From Torreya grandis (Eukaryota; Streptophyta; Pinopsida; Cupressales; Taxaceae): 64,000 nucleotides of DNA. The stretch is taken from positions 825,001-889,000 of the forward strand of contig JARHVA010004805.1 in assembly GCA_037957365.1 (NCBI GenBank), written 5' to 3'. The notes under the pieces were generated by a model, which did not search any database, was not told the origin of the DNA, and worked only from the letters and a program-made list of their open reading frames with translations. Shown piece by piece: positions 9,626-22,806 of the stretch; the stretch's first letter is position 1, and each line of letters begins with the position of its first letter. Made by a program: the position numbers and the translations under genes.

Positions 9626-11851
9626 TATTGACACCATGGATTTACACCCAAGGCAGGAGACTGAACTCCTGCCTTCCACACGTCAAAATGGAAACTCCCC
9701 TCTCACCTATGGGACTGGTGAAGCTAGAGGGGAGAGTCTCTAGGTAAGGGTTAGCTCCCTTTGATGCATCTGAGTTGTTTCAATAAGTGATAATATAGGT
9801 ATATAGGTATATAATGGGGGGTGAAAAGGGAGAAGGATTATAGGAAAACAAATCTACTCTAAAGAGAGGTAATGCACCAAAATGATTCGACCTTCTCACA
9901 CTCACACTTGAAGTTAGACAAACACATACGTATACTTCAGAATGGTAGAAGGACCATGCTATAAGAACTTAACAGGGAGGCCTTAATGGAACACATAGAA
10001 AACAAAGACTCACCAAAGGTGTTGTAGAAAGGCACACTATATAGTAGCTTCTTTTGTCTTTGCACTTCTAGGTATAGCTCTCCTTGTTACCTAAAAAATG
10101 ACACCTTATAGACACTAGGTGTGTTGGTGTTAAACCTATGGAAGCATTAAGAAGTAATGACTAAACACAGACTGAGACTCAAACACACGTAGAGATATCT
10201 AACCAACATAGAGGTAAAAATGCATTTATTGATTTTAGGTGAAAAATTTGCCAGGGCTTCACCTTATAAATGTGGAAGATCATTTTTCAAAATGACAAGT
10301 CTCCAATTCATAGAGGAAGAAGGGAGGCCTCTTGGCACCCCTTTTTAAAAATAACCCATTTGCACTCTGACCATTGGGAAGAGCAAGCTGCTTAAACATC
10401 TATGAGCTGTGCCATTTGTCTGCTTGCAAGACTACTTCTTCAAGGTGATTATGCAGTTTGTCTACTCATTAATGTGAAATGGAGAAAAATGGGTTACAAT
10501 GTCAACTATTTTTGCCTCCTAGTAATCAATTTATAGGTACTGTATCACTTGTTGGAGTAATTTCTTGGATCAGTGCCTCCCTTTGCCACTTGGGCTATCT
10601 GCCTATTCTCACACTTGGCAATTTTCTTTCTTTGTTCTCTAGGCTCTTTGTCCTTTTCTTACTTTGTCTCCTTCTACTCCTTCAGCCCTCAGGGGTGATC
10701 TCCTAGTGGGTTGTTGCATTCCTTGGGCTTTTTCCATGGTTGGTACGCAAGTATTAAAAAACCAATGGCTATTTCACTGTCTTAAAATTGACGTTCACGT
10801 AGTTGTCACCTTGAAATTGAACTCAATGGATAGTCTATCTTCTTAAATTTGATGGCTTTTAGGAGGTTACCATCCTCAGTAAAAATCCATCAGTTCTTTT
10901 CTATGGGATCTTTCTATGGGTTTTTTCTTTGAGCCTTTTCCCATGGACAAAAAGTCTACGAGAATTAGCTACTTCGACTTCCCCAGGCATTTGCTTTGAA
11001 CTGGCAGCCTTTGAGAAGTATCTTGCCCTCCACAAGGGCTCTTGAACCCAGGACTACCCTCTGCAAGGGCACTTGCCGTTCAGCTTTAGGGGTGCCTTGT
11101 TGAACCAACACATTGAACCAAAATTGGTTCAACTGTTCAATCGGTTTAATGGTTCAATCACTGTGTGCTCAGCCAATTGAACCAAGGCAGCTGAACCATT
11201 CACTTTGAGCTAGTCACTTGAACCACTCATTAAACCAATTTAATGGTTTAATGCTACCTATCAAGCTTCTTGCTTTGCATTTAACCAATGATTGAACCAA
11301 TGATTGAACTGATGATTGAACTGATGATTGAACTAACAATTAAACCAGTTCAACACTGTGTGCCAATGAACTTGCCGATGGACTGATTGGTTGAACCAAG
11401 TGTTGAACTCGCTGATTGAACTAATCAATGAACTAAAGGTGTTGAACCAAGTGATGAACCAATTGGTTAAACCAAGCTGATTGAACCTGAATTGAACCAA
11501 TTCAACGGTTCAAAGGTGCTAACTCTTAGGAAGATTATGTCATTGAACCACTCTTCCAACCTTAAGGAAAAATGTCTTCTAAACCATTTTAGCTCTCTTT
11601 CCTTATGAATTTATTCAGATAAGAGTCTAAAAAAGCTTTTGTAAAACCTTGCACTCTCTGAACTGGTCCTTCATCTATCAAAGATTACACCTACTGAGTC
11701 CATAGATTTAGACCTATAGAGTCCGTAGATTTAGACTTGCAGAGTTCATAGATTTTCTTGGACTTGTGCAAAAATAAAAATGAATTGGCCTAAAATAGCA
11801 GAGGAAGAAGGGGATCAATTTTTGGCCTATTATACCAAAAAATGGTCAACA
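9626..11851 (-). repeat. 5' LTR of E1
   Basis: This 2226-bp LTR pairs with 1101-3363. Its outer end reads GGTCAACA before GGAAA; its inner end starts TATTGAC instead of TGTTGAC, a G-to-A change. Compared with the 3' LTR it has lost several CpG sites near the start. It carries a minus-strand AATAAA at 10230-10225, the U5 block at 9851-9878 and the GAACCA array at 11095-11570. Confidence 0.93.
11095..11570. repeat. TTGAACCA array in E1 5' LTR
   Basis: This is the counterpart of 2570-3075 in the other LTR, with the same mixture of TTGAACCAA and its reverse complement TTGGTTCAA. The two arrays differ in individual units, for example one has an extra AAAGGTGTTGAACCAAG unit near 11436, showing turnover since insertion. 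Confidence 0.72.
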
Positions 11852-11856
11852 GGAAA
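11852..11856. repeat. Target-site duplication of E1, right copy (GGAAA)
   Basis: Exact repeat of 1096-1100 immediately outside the 5' LTR of E1. Removing E1 and one copy rejoins the interior of element X. Confidence 0.9.
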
Positions 11857-14175
11857 CACAAAGAATAAACAACTATAGATAATTGACCTCAACATTTCTT
11901 CCTCCTGGGTCAAAGGGGATGTTTCTTGGATCACTTTCTTGATGAAGTATGTAATGGTATAAGATATCATATTTGATTGTCCTCTTGCTTGGCTGATCCT
12001 TCTATCTAATTACTAACACATTTGACATGCCTTCTAATAGGTTTGTAGTAGTGAATAGATTTCTAATGAACACATATTGATCCAAGACTTCAACACCTAC
12101 CCTTTGTTTTTGGTATTCATTTGCAATGGTTTCCAATATGGTCAGATATTATTTTTTAAATCTTTTTATAACATAAACCTCACATGACTGGTTGAAGAAG
12201 CATATTTGGACTTTAGTATCTTCTTGAAGGCTCTCAACTTGTCCATCTACTATTGCTATTTTTTCAAAATCATCATACTAAGATACACATGATGGCATAA
12301 TGGTAGAATTATCTCCAAGAGAGAGAGTTTGTTGTTATTTGATATATTGTGTCCAAAAGTGATTTGCATTGTCTTCCAATTGTGTACCAAGGTTTTCAAA
12401 TGGAATAAGAGGTTGGTAACTCATACTGAGGATTTCAAACAAGTCATCATCTAGTGAGGTTACCTCTTGAAAAGATAGATTTGTATGACTCTCCTTTTAT
12501 TATATAGTTTATCTCATATTACCTTAACCAACTCATAATCACCAAAGATAAGTGAGTATCCTAATTCTATGGCTTCAAATAAGTCTTTACCATGCTCTTC
12601 GCTAACTTGTAATTTTGTTAGGTTTCTTAGTGATTCATCACAATTTTCATTGTATCAAGATGTAGAATCATTATCTTAACTGATAAAAGGAATATCAAAA
12701 AAGGACTTACTTTTTATTAAAAAATTTAAGTACCATGAGGGAAATCTAATTGAATATCCACTATAGAAAGCTCCTTAAACTCATCAAGAGGCTCTAAGAA
12801 CTACTCCTTTTGATCATTTATAGCTTCTTCATCACGTTTAATTGAATGATTGACTAATTAAACCACTTTAAGTGCTTTACCTTACTCATTTTCATGCTCA
12901 ATCACACCAAGTAGAAGCTCTTGACATAAACCAACATATCATTTACCCTCTATTGTAACTCCTTCAATGATGGGTTGCTCATTCTTGAGAGTATTTTCAT
13001 GGTTATATTGAGAAGATATAACAAATAGTTGATCATAGTCCTCACTCACTACTTCCTCATCATGTCTAAAAGTTAAATTGTACTTATCTACACCAAGGTG
13101 GGTACCAATATAAATCTCTTATTCACACACACTTGATATGTCCTCATCATGATTGTTTATGGATTCATTTGAAGTTGGATGTTCTTCTTTAATCTTCCAC
13201 ACCATAGGATCTTATTTCAAAGGGGAGATGATGGGAGGGTAAGGGAGTTCACTAAGCTTATTAACACTTGAAAAAGTATCCTTACAACTAAGGACATTGA
13301 AAGACTTATTTAGAACCTCTTGGGAAAGGGGAGTAAACCCTTATGATAAGACTCTCTCATTTTCCCTTTTCCATTCTTGAATTGTCTTATCTAAGTCTAA
13401 TATGCCTTGGTTTTCTTGAATAATTATGACTTAAGGAGTAGGAAAATATATTGCAAAGTTTGATCAGCCTTATAAAATGATAAGGCTTCCCCTATCCTAC
13501 ACTTGAATAGTCTTTCTCCAACTAGGAAGAGTCCTTGATGTGGCTTCTAGGATATTTTCTATTTTTTGATCTTAGGTGGGCATAGGAGAAGATTTACCTA
13601 CAAGGGTTGGAATGGTGTAATCAAGAATCATATTTTAAGAAGGCCTCCAAGATAAAGTGATCTTAGTTTGTTAAGGAAGGATAGGTGTAGCTTGAAGGGG
13701 ATTTAGAACACAAAGAGGTTGACTAGGGGTAGAAGATGATGGATGAGGTTGCTTGGCTTGGATATCTTGATTCTCCTACCTCATTAGTCTATCTTCCCAC
13801 CATTGGATCAAGGTTATCATTTCTCACAACTCATCAGTCATAACATATTGATTTTACTATCCAACTATTTTCCACTTTTCTTTTAACATCTATATTGACT
13901 TACTTATCTTCTTTATGAGTTGAAAAGGTATCACATATTATCCTTTATCCCACTTTATCATTACCCCTTCAGGATTTCCCATATTTGGCTTGAGTGCCAA
14001 TAAAGATGTGGTATGGGAAACATAAGTTTGTGTTGGAATTAGAGTAGGAGGAAGTGAGTATGTTATTTTTTAAGGAATTTTTTGGGGGAAAACATTAATA
14101 TTTCCATCTTGATATGAAGAATATGCATCAACAAACCTTTTATATTGATCAAGAGAGTAAGAATACATACCAGTT
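11857..14175 (-). pseudogene. Element X acidic gag-like ORF (decayed, unrecognised family)
   Basis: The interior of X between the E1 insertion and its 5' LTR has one long decayed minus-strand reading frame. It opens near 14172 with MYSYSLDQYKRFVDAYSSYQ, then a Pro/Thr stretch, a helical segment (LKEKWKIVG), and from about 13200 an acidic part (KEEHPTSNESINNHDEDI, RHDEEVVSEDYDQL, FLEPLDEFKEL). Most stops look like decayed Gln or Trp codons. No protease, RT or integrase is visible. The Tyr-rich start resembles that of AB's ORF at 50213. The position after the PBS suggests a gag substitute, but no Pfam-type domain was recognised. Confidence 0.55.
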
Positions 14176-14313
14176 ATAATGTATAGGCACTTGGATTGCC
14201 TATACTAGATAATAAATACTTGGAGTCACCATTGGTGATTGAATAATAGTTCCTCCAAAGGCTGATATGTTGAAGAGCATCACCAAGAACTCTTTAATGA
14301 ATGATATCTCTAG

Positions 14314-14331
14314 TCCCATTATAATAGCCCA
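14314..14331 (-). promoter_or_regulatory. Possible decayed primer-binding site of X
   Basis: On the minus strand the bases next to the LTR read GGGCTATTATAATGGGACT. This aligns in position with the E1 PBS and keeps the terminal GGGACT but has lost much of the middle. It is assigned by position and partial match only. Confidence 0.35.
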
Positions 14332-15413
14332 AATTTGTAATCTTGGAAGATTGTTTGAGCCTTCCAAATTTGGGATAACATGGAGAAAATCCTAGGTTGT
14401 GGATGACCTTTACATGGATTGAATCTCTAGGTTATATGACTATCTCCCCTAATGTATCACTTAGGTTCATTCACTAATATACCAACTTGTTAGGAAAAAG
14501 AAGAGAAACCTACTCTAATGGAGGTGATGCATCAAAACGTTTGACCATTAACAACTATATACATGTGCACATCAACCATGAGACTAACTTGAAATAAACA
14601 CTACTCCAAATCTTCCTCTCTTTATATCAACATTTCATATGAAGGTTGTGTAATATGTTTGGGATAGGAGGACTAGTCAATAGGTCATATAATGACATTA
14701 TTTAATAGACAAATCACTCAACCTTCAAACCTCACTTATAAAATTAATAAGACCTTCAAAGAAGCTTTCAAACTAAATATGAATGATAGAAAAGGACAAC
14801 ATTCCAAGGAAGCTATGTTAATCACTTAGAAAGATAAACTATTCATGCACACACATTGAAAGCAATCAAAGGAGGAGGTGAAACCATAAATTTCTCATTG
14901 ATCAAAGGATTTAAAATGGGTAATATTTTTTCATACCCAAGTGGATGATGAATACATAGCCTATCAAGGTTGAATTTATAGAGAAATGAGAGAGAAGAAG
15001 AGAGAATGGCATAGGAGAGAGAGGTGACAAGTGTATATCAAGAGAGTTACAATCAATAAAGAGTCATGAAACATTATTATCAGGTATCCAAGACATATGT
15101 TTCTATCTTAAATATTATTTCCTCTTCCAAGTGGCATAAGAGTTTCAAACTTGCTTGACCCCTTGATCTTGTTCTTTAAAACTTCCCTCTCCTTGACTTG
15201 GAAATGGATAAGCGGCCTTATTTATTGTAAAGTAATCTTGAAATTATAATTTTATAATCTTTAAAACTTTTTACTTGTTTATTAAAATCTCAAAACTAAC
15301 ATTTTAATTATGCTTACACCTCTTAGGTGTCTTGAAGCCCACTTGGCCTTACTACACCTATTCTTTCTTTCAATTGTCAATTATTGATTTAACCCTTACC
15401 AATGAAAAATATC

Positions 15414-15416
<3 letters not shown>

Positions 15417-15455
<39 letters not shown>
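15417..15455. repeat. TA microsatellite beside the palindrome
   Basis: About 19 uninterrupted AT units end exactly where the left arm of the 15452-15808 palindrome begins. Such tracts melt and extrude easily and may have initiated the inverted duplication. Confidence 0.9.
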
Positions 15456-15458
<3 letters not shown>

Positions 15459-15808
15459 GGATAATAGGTACTAAAAACATATTTATTTTCCTATTATCAT
15501 TTGTACATTATTCTACATAAGGAGGTTTTCATGTTTTTAGGGCTATAAGGAATTGAGTGCTAGTGAGAGCTTTAGGTGCAAGATGAAGTATTGGAGAGAG
15601 TTTAAGGCCTAAAAATGAGTTATTATAATACCTTAAATAACTCATTTTTAGGCCTTAAACTCTCTCCAATACTTCATCTTGCACCTAAAGCTCTCACTAG
15701 CACTCAATTCCTTATAGCCCTAAAAACATGAAAACCTCCTTATGTAGAATAATGTACAAATGATAATAGGAAAATAAATATGTTTTTAGTACCTAGTATC
15801 CCTTTATA
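15452..15808. repeat. Near-perfect palindrome, 173-bp arms and 11-bp loop
   Basis: The left arm 15452-15624 (starting TATAAAGGGATAATAGG) is the reverse complement of 15636-15808, with one difference seen (ATAATAGG against ATACTAGG). The loop is 15625-15635. The arms contain no transposase ORF and no obvious target duplication. The arms are far better preserved relative to each other than any other repeat pair here, which implies a recent inverted duplication, gene conversion between arms, or an assembly fold-back. Transcribed, it would form a hairpin of about 170 bp. Confidence 0.92.
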
Positions 15809-16416
15809 GATCCATGCCTAATTTCATGACCTGAAAGTGAGTGGAAGTATCATTTTTCACGTGATCTCTCTCCCCAATTAGGTCTCCATTAGCACTCTAG
15901 GCCTAGAAACTAAGAATTTGTGTCAAATTTATCCCACACATGTGAAAAAAAGTGTGTGATTGAAAGTTCCCCATCCAATTACCATGTTCCATGTTAAATT
16001 TTAGGTCTTGAGACCTTGTGTAGGTATGAGAACCATGAAATAGCCCAAAAACCTAGCCTTTCTTAAGCCCTTTTCACACTAACTTCCAAAATTAGATTTG
16101 TTTGAGAAATTTCATGGTTATATGTAAAAAACATTAGGATTGATGGGATATAATACACATCAATCCATCCTTATCAAAGTTTTTAATCTATCCATGATCT
16201 TATATACCCTATTTTGAGCTCAAATCCTTGTAATATCCATGTATTTAATGAATTTGTACATTTACAAGTAAAATAAAGAGTCATGGTAGGGACTTAATTG
16301 GAGTGATAAATGATGTTAATTTTTTTTCAATGGTCATACAATTCATTTAAAGTTTTAAATAAACTAATCTCTTTGAACTAGTCAATTATGGGCTTCTTGG
16401 TAGCCTATGAGTGCTT

Positions 16417-16450
16417 TATCATCTTAACGGTGATTCATAAAGTACAGGTC
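16417..16450. promoter_or_regulatory. Shared U3 motif in X LTR
   Basis: This segment (ATCATCTTAACGGTGATTCA, then TAAAGTACAGGTCC) matches 36039-36070 and 52122-52153 in the AB LTRs, where the core is an exact inverted repeat CCATC-TTAAT-GATGG followed by TTCATAAAGTA. Its recurrence in two LTR families suggests a cis-acting element; function unknown. Confidence 0.5.
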
Positions 16451-19396
16451 CTTAACCAATGAAAAAAATTCATAAATCTCACTTTGATAAGGCCCCCGAA
16501 CATCCACTAGGATATTTGGCTCCCATGAAACCTATCATTAATATTTTGAGCTTGATAAAGTGCCTCTCAACTAGATATAATCCATTTAGTGAGGGTAAGA
16601 TATAGAAAATGAGTTGAAAATGGAATTTTGGAGATTAGTTTTGAGTCTAAAAACCTTAGTGATATTTTAAACATCCATATTTTCATTTTCAAATGGTTTT
16701 CATTATCATTCATCTCCATATTCCTCATGTAACCTTCATCTATTGATGCTTAGGGTTTATGAGCATATATGAATTCTTGACCTTAGAAGCCTATGTTTGA
16801 GTATTTATTCATTATTTAAGGATTTAAAATTCATATAATGATTCACTAGGGTTATCAATACCTTATTACCTCATTTATGTTCCAATTTCACCCTCATTTA
16901 ACCTTACTTACAAACTCCTCACCATTTTGCACATATGCATGTGTGTGTGAGTTTAAGTTCACAAGGACTAAAAAGTCTTATCATAGCTTATAATTATCTT
17001 TATTGGCCATATAATTATATATATGTGTCATTATATAACTAATATTCATTTTAATACAAATTACTCATCCATTTATACGTACAAATTTATGTGTATGGAT
17101 TTAGGCTCAACAGGCCTATATAGACCTATAAGCCTTGTCATATTTTTCCTTGGCTCTGATGATCATATAAGGTAAAAACATCATTATAGGATCATTATTA
17201 AGTTATTTTTATCTTCCCTTATACCTTTTACATGCTCAAATAAAGTATTCATCTATAGTTGATAAGGCATTCCTATAGGTATCAAGTTGACTATGTGTTT
17301 GTAGGTGTTTAGAGTGGAACTATTTGATCATCCTTCTCTAAGCTTTTTTAGGTTTATTTAACCTCAAATGAATCTTTTAATATTTTTATTCACTCAAACC
17401 TCAACTCCATTTTTATTCATTTTTATCCTTCCCTCAAATTGAAATCTAACTTGAGTTACTAGGCAGTCCTATAGATAGTAATTTAGGTGTTTGTTAACAT
17501 TTTAGAGTTTAGGACATTAGTGGAAATAAATAAGGATTGTAATGACCTTGGTAAAAATGTTTATAAATCATTTATATTCTTTTTAACCTCTAAAAATTTT
17601 CAAGACCTTGCACATGTTCAACTTGACTATACATGTATGCCTCTTCCATGTCCTACATGTTTTTTAGTTTGTGTTCTTTAATTATTCAATGCAGTTAATC
17701 ATCACATGAGAACAATATTAGGTTTGACCATAAATAATTAAGTGTCCTTAGTATCCATCATTTTAATATTTATACATTATTTATGCAAACTTAGGGCCTT
17801 AAATTATTCTAGAGTTGGTTGTCTACCTATAAGTATACATTTGGGTGTCTTAAGCATTAGGTATTACAATCACACCTTCTATATTAATATTTAACCTATA
17901 TAAGTTTAAAAAAATAATATTTATTTCATATTTAGGTCTTCACTCTCAATATTTATTTCATAATACAAAACACTTCTCATGAAATGCAGACCTAAAGGTC
18001 TACAAATTTGTAGGTTTACATTTTTATGTTTTTAGGCTTTCTCATGATGAAAACTTGATCTTCTTGAAATAGAGATAAAATTTCCATTATTTTCTCACCT
18101 CTCTCATTATTTAAATACCATCACACACATATAACAAATAAATATTAAGAATTCTCAAACCATTTAATGCAAACAACCTATACATAGTCTAATTGATTGA
18201 TGATATGAATGCCATTATAAGAGTTGTGTATGGAGTGGTCAGTCATGTTTGGAATATTATATGAGATGAGAATATGGTGGAAAACAATCAACCATAAAAT
18301 TATTTACATTTAACCCTACATAATTTTTAAAAACTTCAAGAAACCATTACTTTCAGCTCATAGACTATGCAAAGAAAGAGTTTTCTTATCAACCTGAGCC
18401 CAAACATACCAAATGGTACTATAATAAACATGTTATATGATTATATAGACCCTATATACCCTATTAAATTTATTTTATGTATACAATATTTCTAAAACTA
18501 TCATTTTAGGGAGATAAATTAAGCCTATGGAGTTTATAAGTATTTTTAGACCACCCTACCTTATTAATAATTGTTTGTAAAGGAAGGGATAATAATATAG
18601 TTACTATTTCCAGGTATTTGAAGGTAATTTGGACCCCCTCCTCTGAAAAAAATATTAGGCCATGACTCTCTCTCTTTTGTCCATACTGAGCATGTGAAGT
18701 TAACTTTTATTAGTTTGTCAATGGAGCGATGGAGAGAAAGAATCAATTTTTGGAATCTCTAAACTTGTGCCTATAATCCAAGAATGTATTTTACTTTTAT
18801 AAGCTTAAAATAAACCTCTAAAACATTTTTACTTGGAATTGAATCTCCCAAGTCTATACAAGTGTATAAAATTACCCTTTTTGGAGGTTAAACTTGTAAA
18901 AATGATATATATAACATTATTGACATATGTGGTAGTTAGATAACTCCTCCATAAAATTATATATATATATATATTTTGTATAGATATTCCTATTTTTTAG
19001 ATTTTACACATGTTGGAGTTACTTAAAGTCACCTTTCTGAGCATAAAACTTTGCCTTAAAGTTTACAAAATAACCTTAATATTTCCAAACAAGTGTGACA
19101 TGTTTATGCAAGGTGATTAAGGAGAAAATATAAATTTTAGATACACTTAATATCCTATGACACCTTTTTTAACCACCATTTTATTTCATAGAATATCTAC
19201 CCTAGTATAAGACAAAGATAACCATTACCTTAAACTAGTCAAATTAACCTTAATATTTCCTAATAAGACATTAAGAAGACCATTTGAAGACTATTATGGC
19301 ATGGAAAGGACTAAAAACAAGGTATGGAATAATCATAGGCAAGTTTCAAACTATATGGGTTAACATTTTGACCTTAGTGGTTAAAATTGGTGAACA

Positions 19397-19739
19397 GGGT
19401 TTTAGAATATCACCTCTGATTGGGCTAATAGTCTTTGATGCAATTGGAGTGGGGCCTTAAGATAAAATTTCATCTCTAACACCTGGTTTATGTTTGTTTT
19501 GGATTAGGTCAAAATATATATAATCTCCTTATTTTCATTTTCCACCCTTCTCATGACTTGGTCAAAGTGACCTAGACAGGCCTCAAATTCTCCTCTATCT
19601 AACAAGGTGCCATCTAGATGGAATAGCACTATAATTTTGACTTCCCTAAATTAAGTTAGAATCCATTCCTATCCTTATTATATAATATATATGACATTAT
19701 ACACCACTACAAATTACTCATTAATTAAAGCTCTCATGA
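19397..19739. other. Non-coding DNA beyond element X
   Basis: This is the flank of X, inferred to be the 3' continuation of the decayed ORF to the right on the minus strand. No motif was recognised. X's own target duplication cannot be tested because its other flank lies outside the window. Confidence 0.35.
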
Positions 19740-22700
19740 TCCTAATATATATCTAATACAAGTTTAGGTCAGAGAGGGGCATGAGTTTCAACTGTAGGAA
19801 CATGCCCTTGTTAATAATCATAGTGATATTTTTACACTTGTTGTCTACTTGAGTGATCCTCTCCAATTATGTTTTTTCTCACTATAAGTTATCCCTACTC
19901 ATATTCAATGCTTTGAATGCTTCCCCTATAGTTGTGAAGAGCTACATGAGGGCCTCCTTGACCTAATTGATCAATTCTACAAGGAAGGTGCTTTTCACAT
20001 GTGCATTGAGCACATGAACATACTCCTTCATGTCCTCCATAAGTTTATCAAATATGTTTTGAGTGGATTAGATCATGAATATTGAATCCTCAACCATCTT
20101 TTCCTCCCAACTAGATGTTCTCACTTTGATGAGAGAGAAGATATTCTACTTGGTTTTCTAAACCATTTTGTCTCCTCCTTGAGTTAATTTATAAATGAGG
20201 ATCCTCCTCATATTCCTTGATTTCCTCTTAAACTCCCACTATAATTTTAGATCACCCTATAAGATCATCTTGGGTACCTATGATCCTATGAAAACTCTCA
20301 AGGTAGAAGGGAGTGAAGGTGGGGTGGTAGATATAGAGGTGGAAGGTGGAGGCATGGAAGGAGGAGTGGACGAATCGAAGGGAAGTAAGGAAGAGAGAAA
20401 TGGAAGATGAGGATGCATGGGGGTGAAAGGGGGAATGACAAATGGGGAATCCCATGGGAACATCTGGGCATGTCATTAGCTTTAGATCAAATTGACCTAT
20501 GGCCTTATGGTTATATGGAGAAGATTATTCAAAAGGAACAAGGAAATTGGATAGTTAAAGCTAAATCTATGGGCACCCAGAATAATGGAAAAAGAAGGCC
20601 TAAGAGGAACATGAGGATAAATAGGTGATTGAGATATAGAAGTTAGATTTTTATTATTCTTAGGCCTCTTACCTAGATCAAATTTTGATATAGTAGTAGG
20701 AGGAGTAGTGGTGGTAGTGGTGGTAGGGGCAAACTAGGGAGTCTATAGAATGAATGTAGGTGTCATTAAGGTGGTTAGAGCTAATGAAATTATGCTCACA
20801 AGTGAACTCATTACTAGGGTCACTAGGGTTTGATCTAGTGTAGGTCTAGTAGTAACCACCTAATATAAATTAATCAATGGAGGTATCAAAGGCTAGGAAA
20901 CTATAGCTCTTAAAGACTAAGGACAATTTGTAGGGTTTCCTATTGATGGACTAGGCTGAGTAGGTATGAGTTTGGATGAGAGGATGTTTTACATGGCTAA
21001 AGTTAGAGGTATATTTTGGGGGGTTTTAATAGGAATAAATGGAGTTACTAATTGAGTGGGCTTTTTAGGGAAAGTAAAACTCAAGGGTGTTCCACTAGAT
21101 TGTTTAGGGATGGTATAAGTAGGGGAAGGGATTTTCACAGACACCTATTATTGGTAATTTTTTGGTCTTAGCTTAGGGATGTTATTGATATTGAATCATA
21201 GTGCCTATATAATATGTATCTAATTATTCTAAAATATAAGAGGTTGGGGAACTATATCAAATATGGGGGGAGGTGAAAATTGTGGAGGAGATCAAGTTGG
21301 GAATCCCTAGATTATCTTCCTTGAAATATAGGTCATAGTCACCTAAACATATCCTTTTGGATGAGATGGTGTAGTTGAATTAGGGACACTATAGGAAGAT
21401 GTTTTGGGTTAAACTTCTTTCCATTTATTTTCTTCTCCTTGAACCTAGAGAGTACCTCCTTATCATCTATAGAGTTGAGGTATATCCCATCATCTATTTG
21501 AGGCATGTGGTTGTAATCAATGTTGAGATGAGTTTGATATTTCACCACATGGGTATTGACTATGCCATGTGGGTATTATTCTCTATTTTTGATCTATCCA
21601 AGGCACAATAATATCTACTCACCACCATCTTCTATAATATAAATATAAACTTATATACATGTTAGTGGATGATGATAGTGAAGGATAGGCAAGCATTCTA
21701 TTGGTAGTTGGGGAAATGGTTTAAGACACCTTTTATCAAATGGTAGGATTATTCTACTCATCTAATTAATTTGGAACCTAATAAACTAAGTAAAGGGTGG
21801 CCTCGAGAATACTTACCAATTATATGATGGTGCCATCTTTGTAGTACCACTAACCACCAATGGGGGTAAAATATATCATGATTTCATTGAAGATCCAAGG
21901 CATGACCACCTCATTTATGGCCATGTAGATCACCTGGTAAAATGAATCATAGATTTTTGGGATGTGATTTTTGTAATGTTTACCACATAATTTATAGAAA
22001 AATACATGTACCACTATGTTCCTAGGAGTTTAAGGTGGTAAATTAGAAGGATTAAACATAATATTATCATAGATGGTGTCCACTAGGTAACTCATCATGT
22101 AAAATTTACTACCTTCCTAGGCCTCTTTGACATGATACACTATCCAAAATTTTATAGTGACCCCAAGGTCTAGGATTTCCTCTCCCTTAATAATGATGTT
22201 GAGTAGGGGCACCCAAAATACATCAATGTACATCAAATCAATTGCCATGTATAAGTGATTAAGTAAGATCATCCCAACACATACCCCCTTCCTTGAAGGT
22301 TCTTATAGTGTAGTAATAAATGTCCTTATTAACCCATTTAACATAAGGTTTAGTTACCTAGTTTTGCAATACCTTATATATTTTTTAAGTTCTATCCCAT
22401 ATGTCAATGGTAGATTTGTCATAGGCAATTGTGTACTCTTGGATATTTTAGTACACTTTAAATGTCATTTCCAAATGTTTTATAATCTTATGCTTGGTCA
22501 TTATAGAGTACACCACATTTTGGGCACCATCCTACGTGCTCTTGGATGTGATTAGCATATTTTTGAAGAGGATGACATAGGGGGAAACATTGATTTTGGT
22601 TATGGCCTTATGCAACTCACAAATTTCATATTCTCTGAGGGAATCTAGGAACTTAGCCTCATCTTCATCATCACTAGAGGCAAACTTGGGCACAACTTCA

Positions 22701-22806
22701 ATTACTTTAAATATTTATTTGTAGTGCTTGAATCAGCTTATGTTCTTAGGGAAGGTGGTGTCTCTATATTTAGACTCAAATTTAGGGTTAGAGGATGAAG
22801 AAACCA
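19740..22806 (-). pseudogene. Decayed ~3-kb ORF: acidic helical N-domain, Pro/Thr linker, coiled coil; unknown family
   Basis: A minus-strand frame opens with ATG at 22806 and reads MVSSSSNPKFESKYRDTTFP, then FASSDDEDEAKFLDSLREY, NVVYSIMTKHKIIKHLEM and IYYYTIRTFKEGG. Nearly all stops are TAG, TGA or TAA where Gln or Trp would fit. After frame breaks it continues with NHMPQIDDGIYLNSIDDKEV (21548-21339), a Thr/Pro-rich part (APTTTTTTTPP near 20730), a basic patch (GKRPKNNK near 20665), a Pro/Ser-rich part (20463-20278) and a C-terminal coiled coil (MKEYVHVLNAHVK, then EAFKALNMSRDNL, near 20040-19900). No RT, integrase, transposase or zinc motif was seen. It could be an ORF of a non-autonomous retroelement or a captured gene; I do not recognise it. 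Confidence 0.55.

Larger units (their letters stand above)
1101..11851 (-). mobile_element. Complete Ty3/gypsy LTR retrotransposon E1 (Tat-like), nested in element X
   Basis: This is a 10.75-kb element with two LTRs of about 2.2 kb, a 5-bp target duplication, a primer-binding site and decayed gag and pol on the minus strand. The order is gag, protease, an extra RNase H, RT, RNase H and integrase. Two RNase H domains are characteristic of the Tat group, but there the extra one usually lies between RNase H and integrase; here it lies between protease and RT. The coding region has many stops and is not functional. Differences between the LTRs are largely transitions, often CpG to TpG or CpA. E1 sits in the interior of X close to X's 3' LTR. 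Confidence 0.93.
14336..19396 (-). repeat. 5' LTR of element X (5.06 kb)
   Basis: The last 885 bp match 1-885, ending GGTGAACA. The inner end is placed at TGTAATC by alignment of the PBS region with E1 and AB. On the minus strand a TATA box (TATAAATT at about 14980-14973) lies about 640 bp from the LTR end, the same layout as AB. The U5 block is at 14507-14533, and a U3 motif shared with AB is at 16417-16450. At 5 kb the LTR is far longer than E1's; about 0.4 kb is the palindrome plus TA repeat. The inner boundary is inferred. Confidence 0.7.

Noticed and set aside
15452..15808. MITE or foldback transposon
   Set aside because: Arms meet at an 11-bp loop, no target duplication was found, and the arms carry no known terminal motif; kept as a palindrome of unknown origin.
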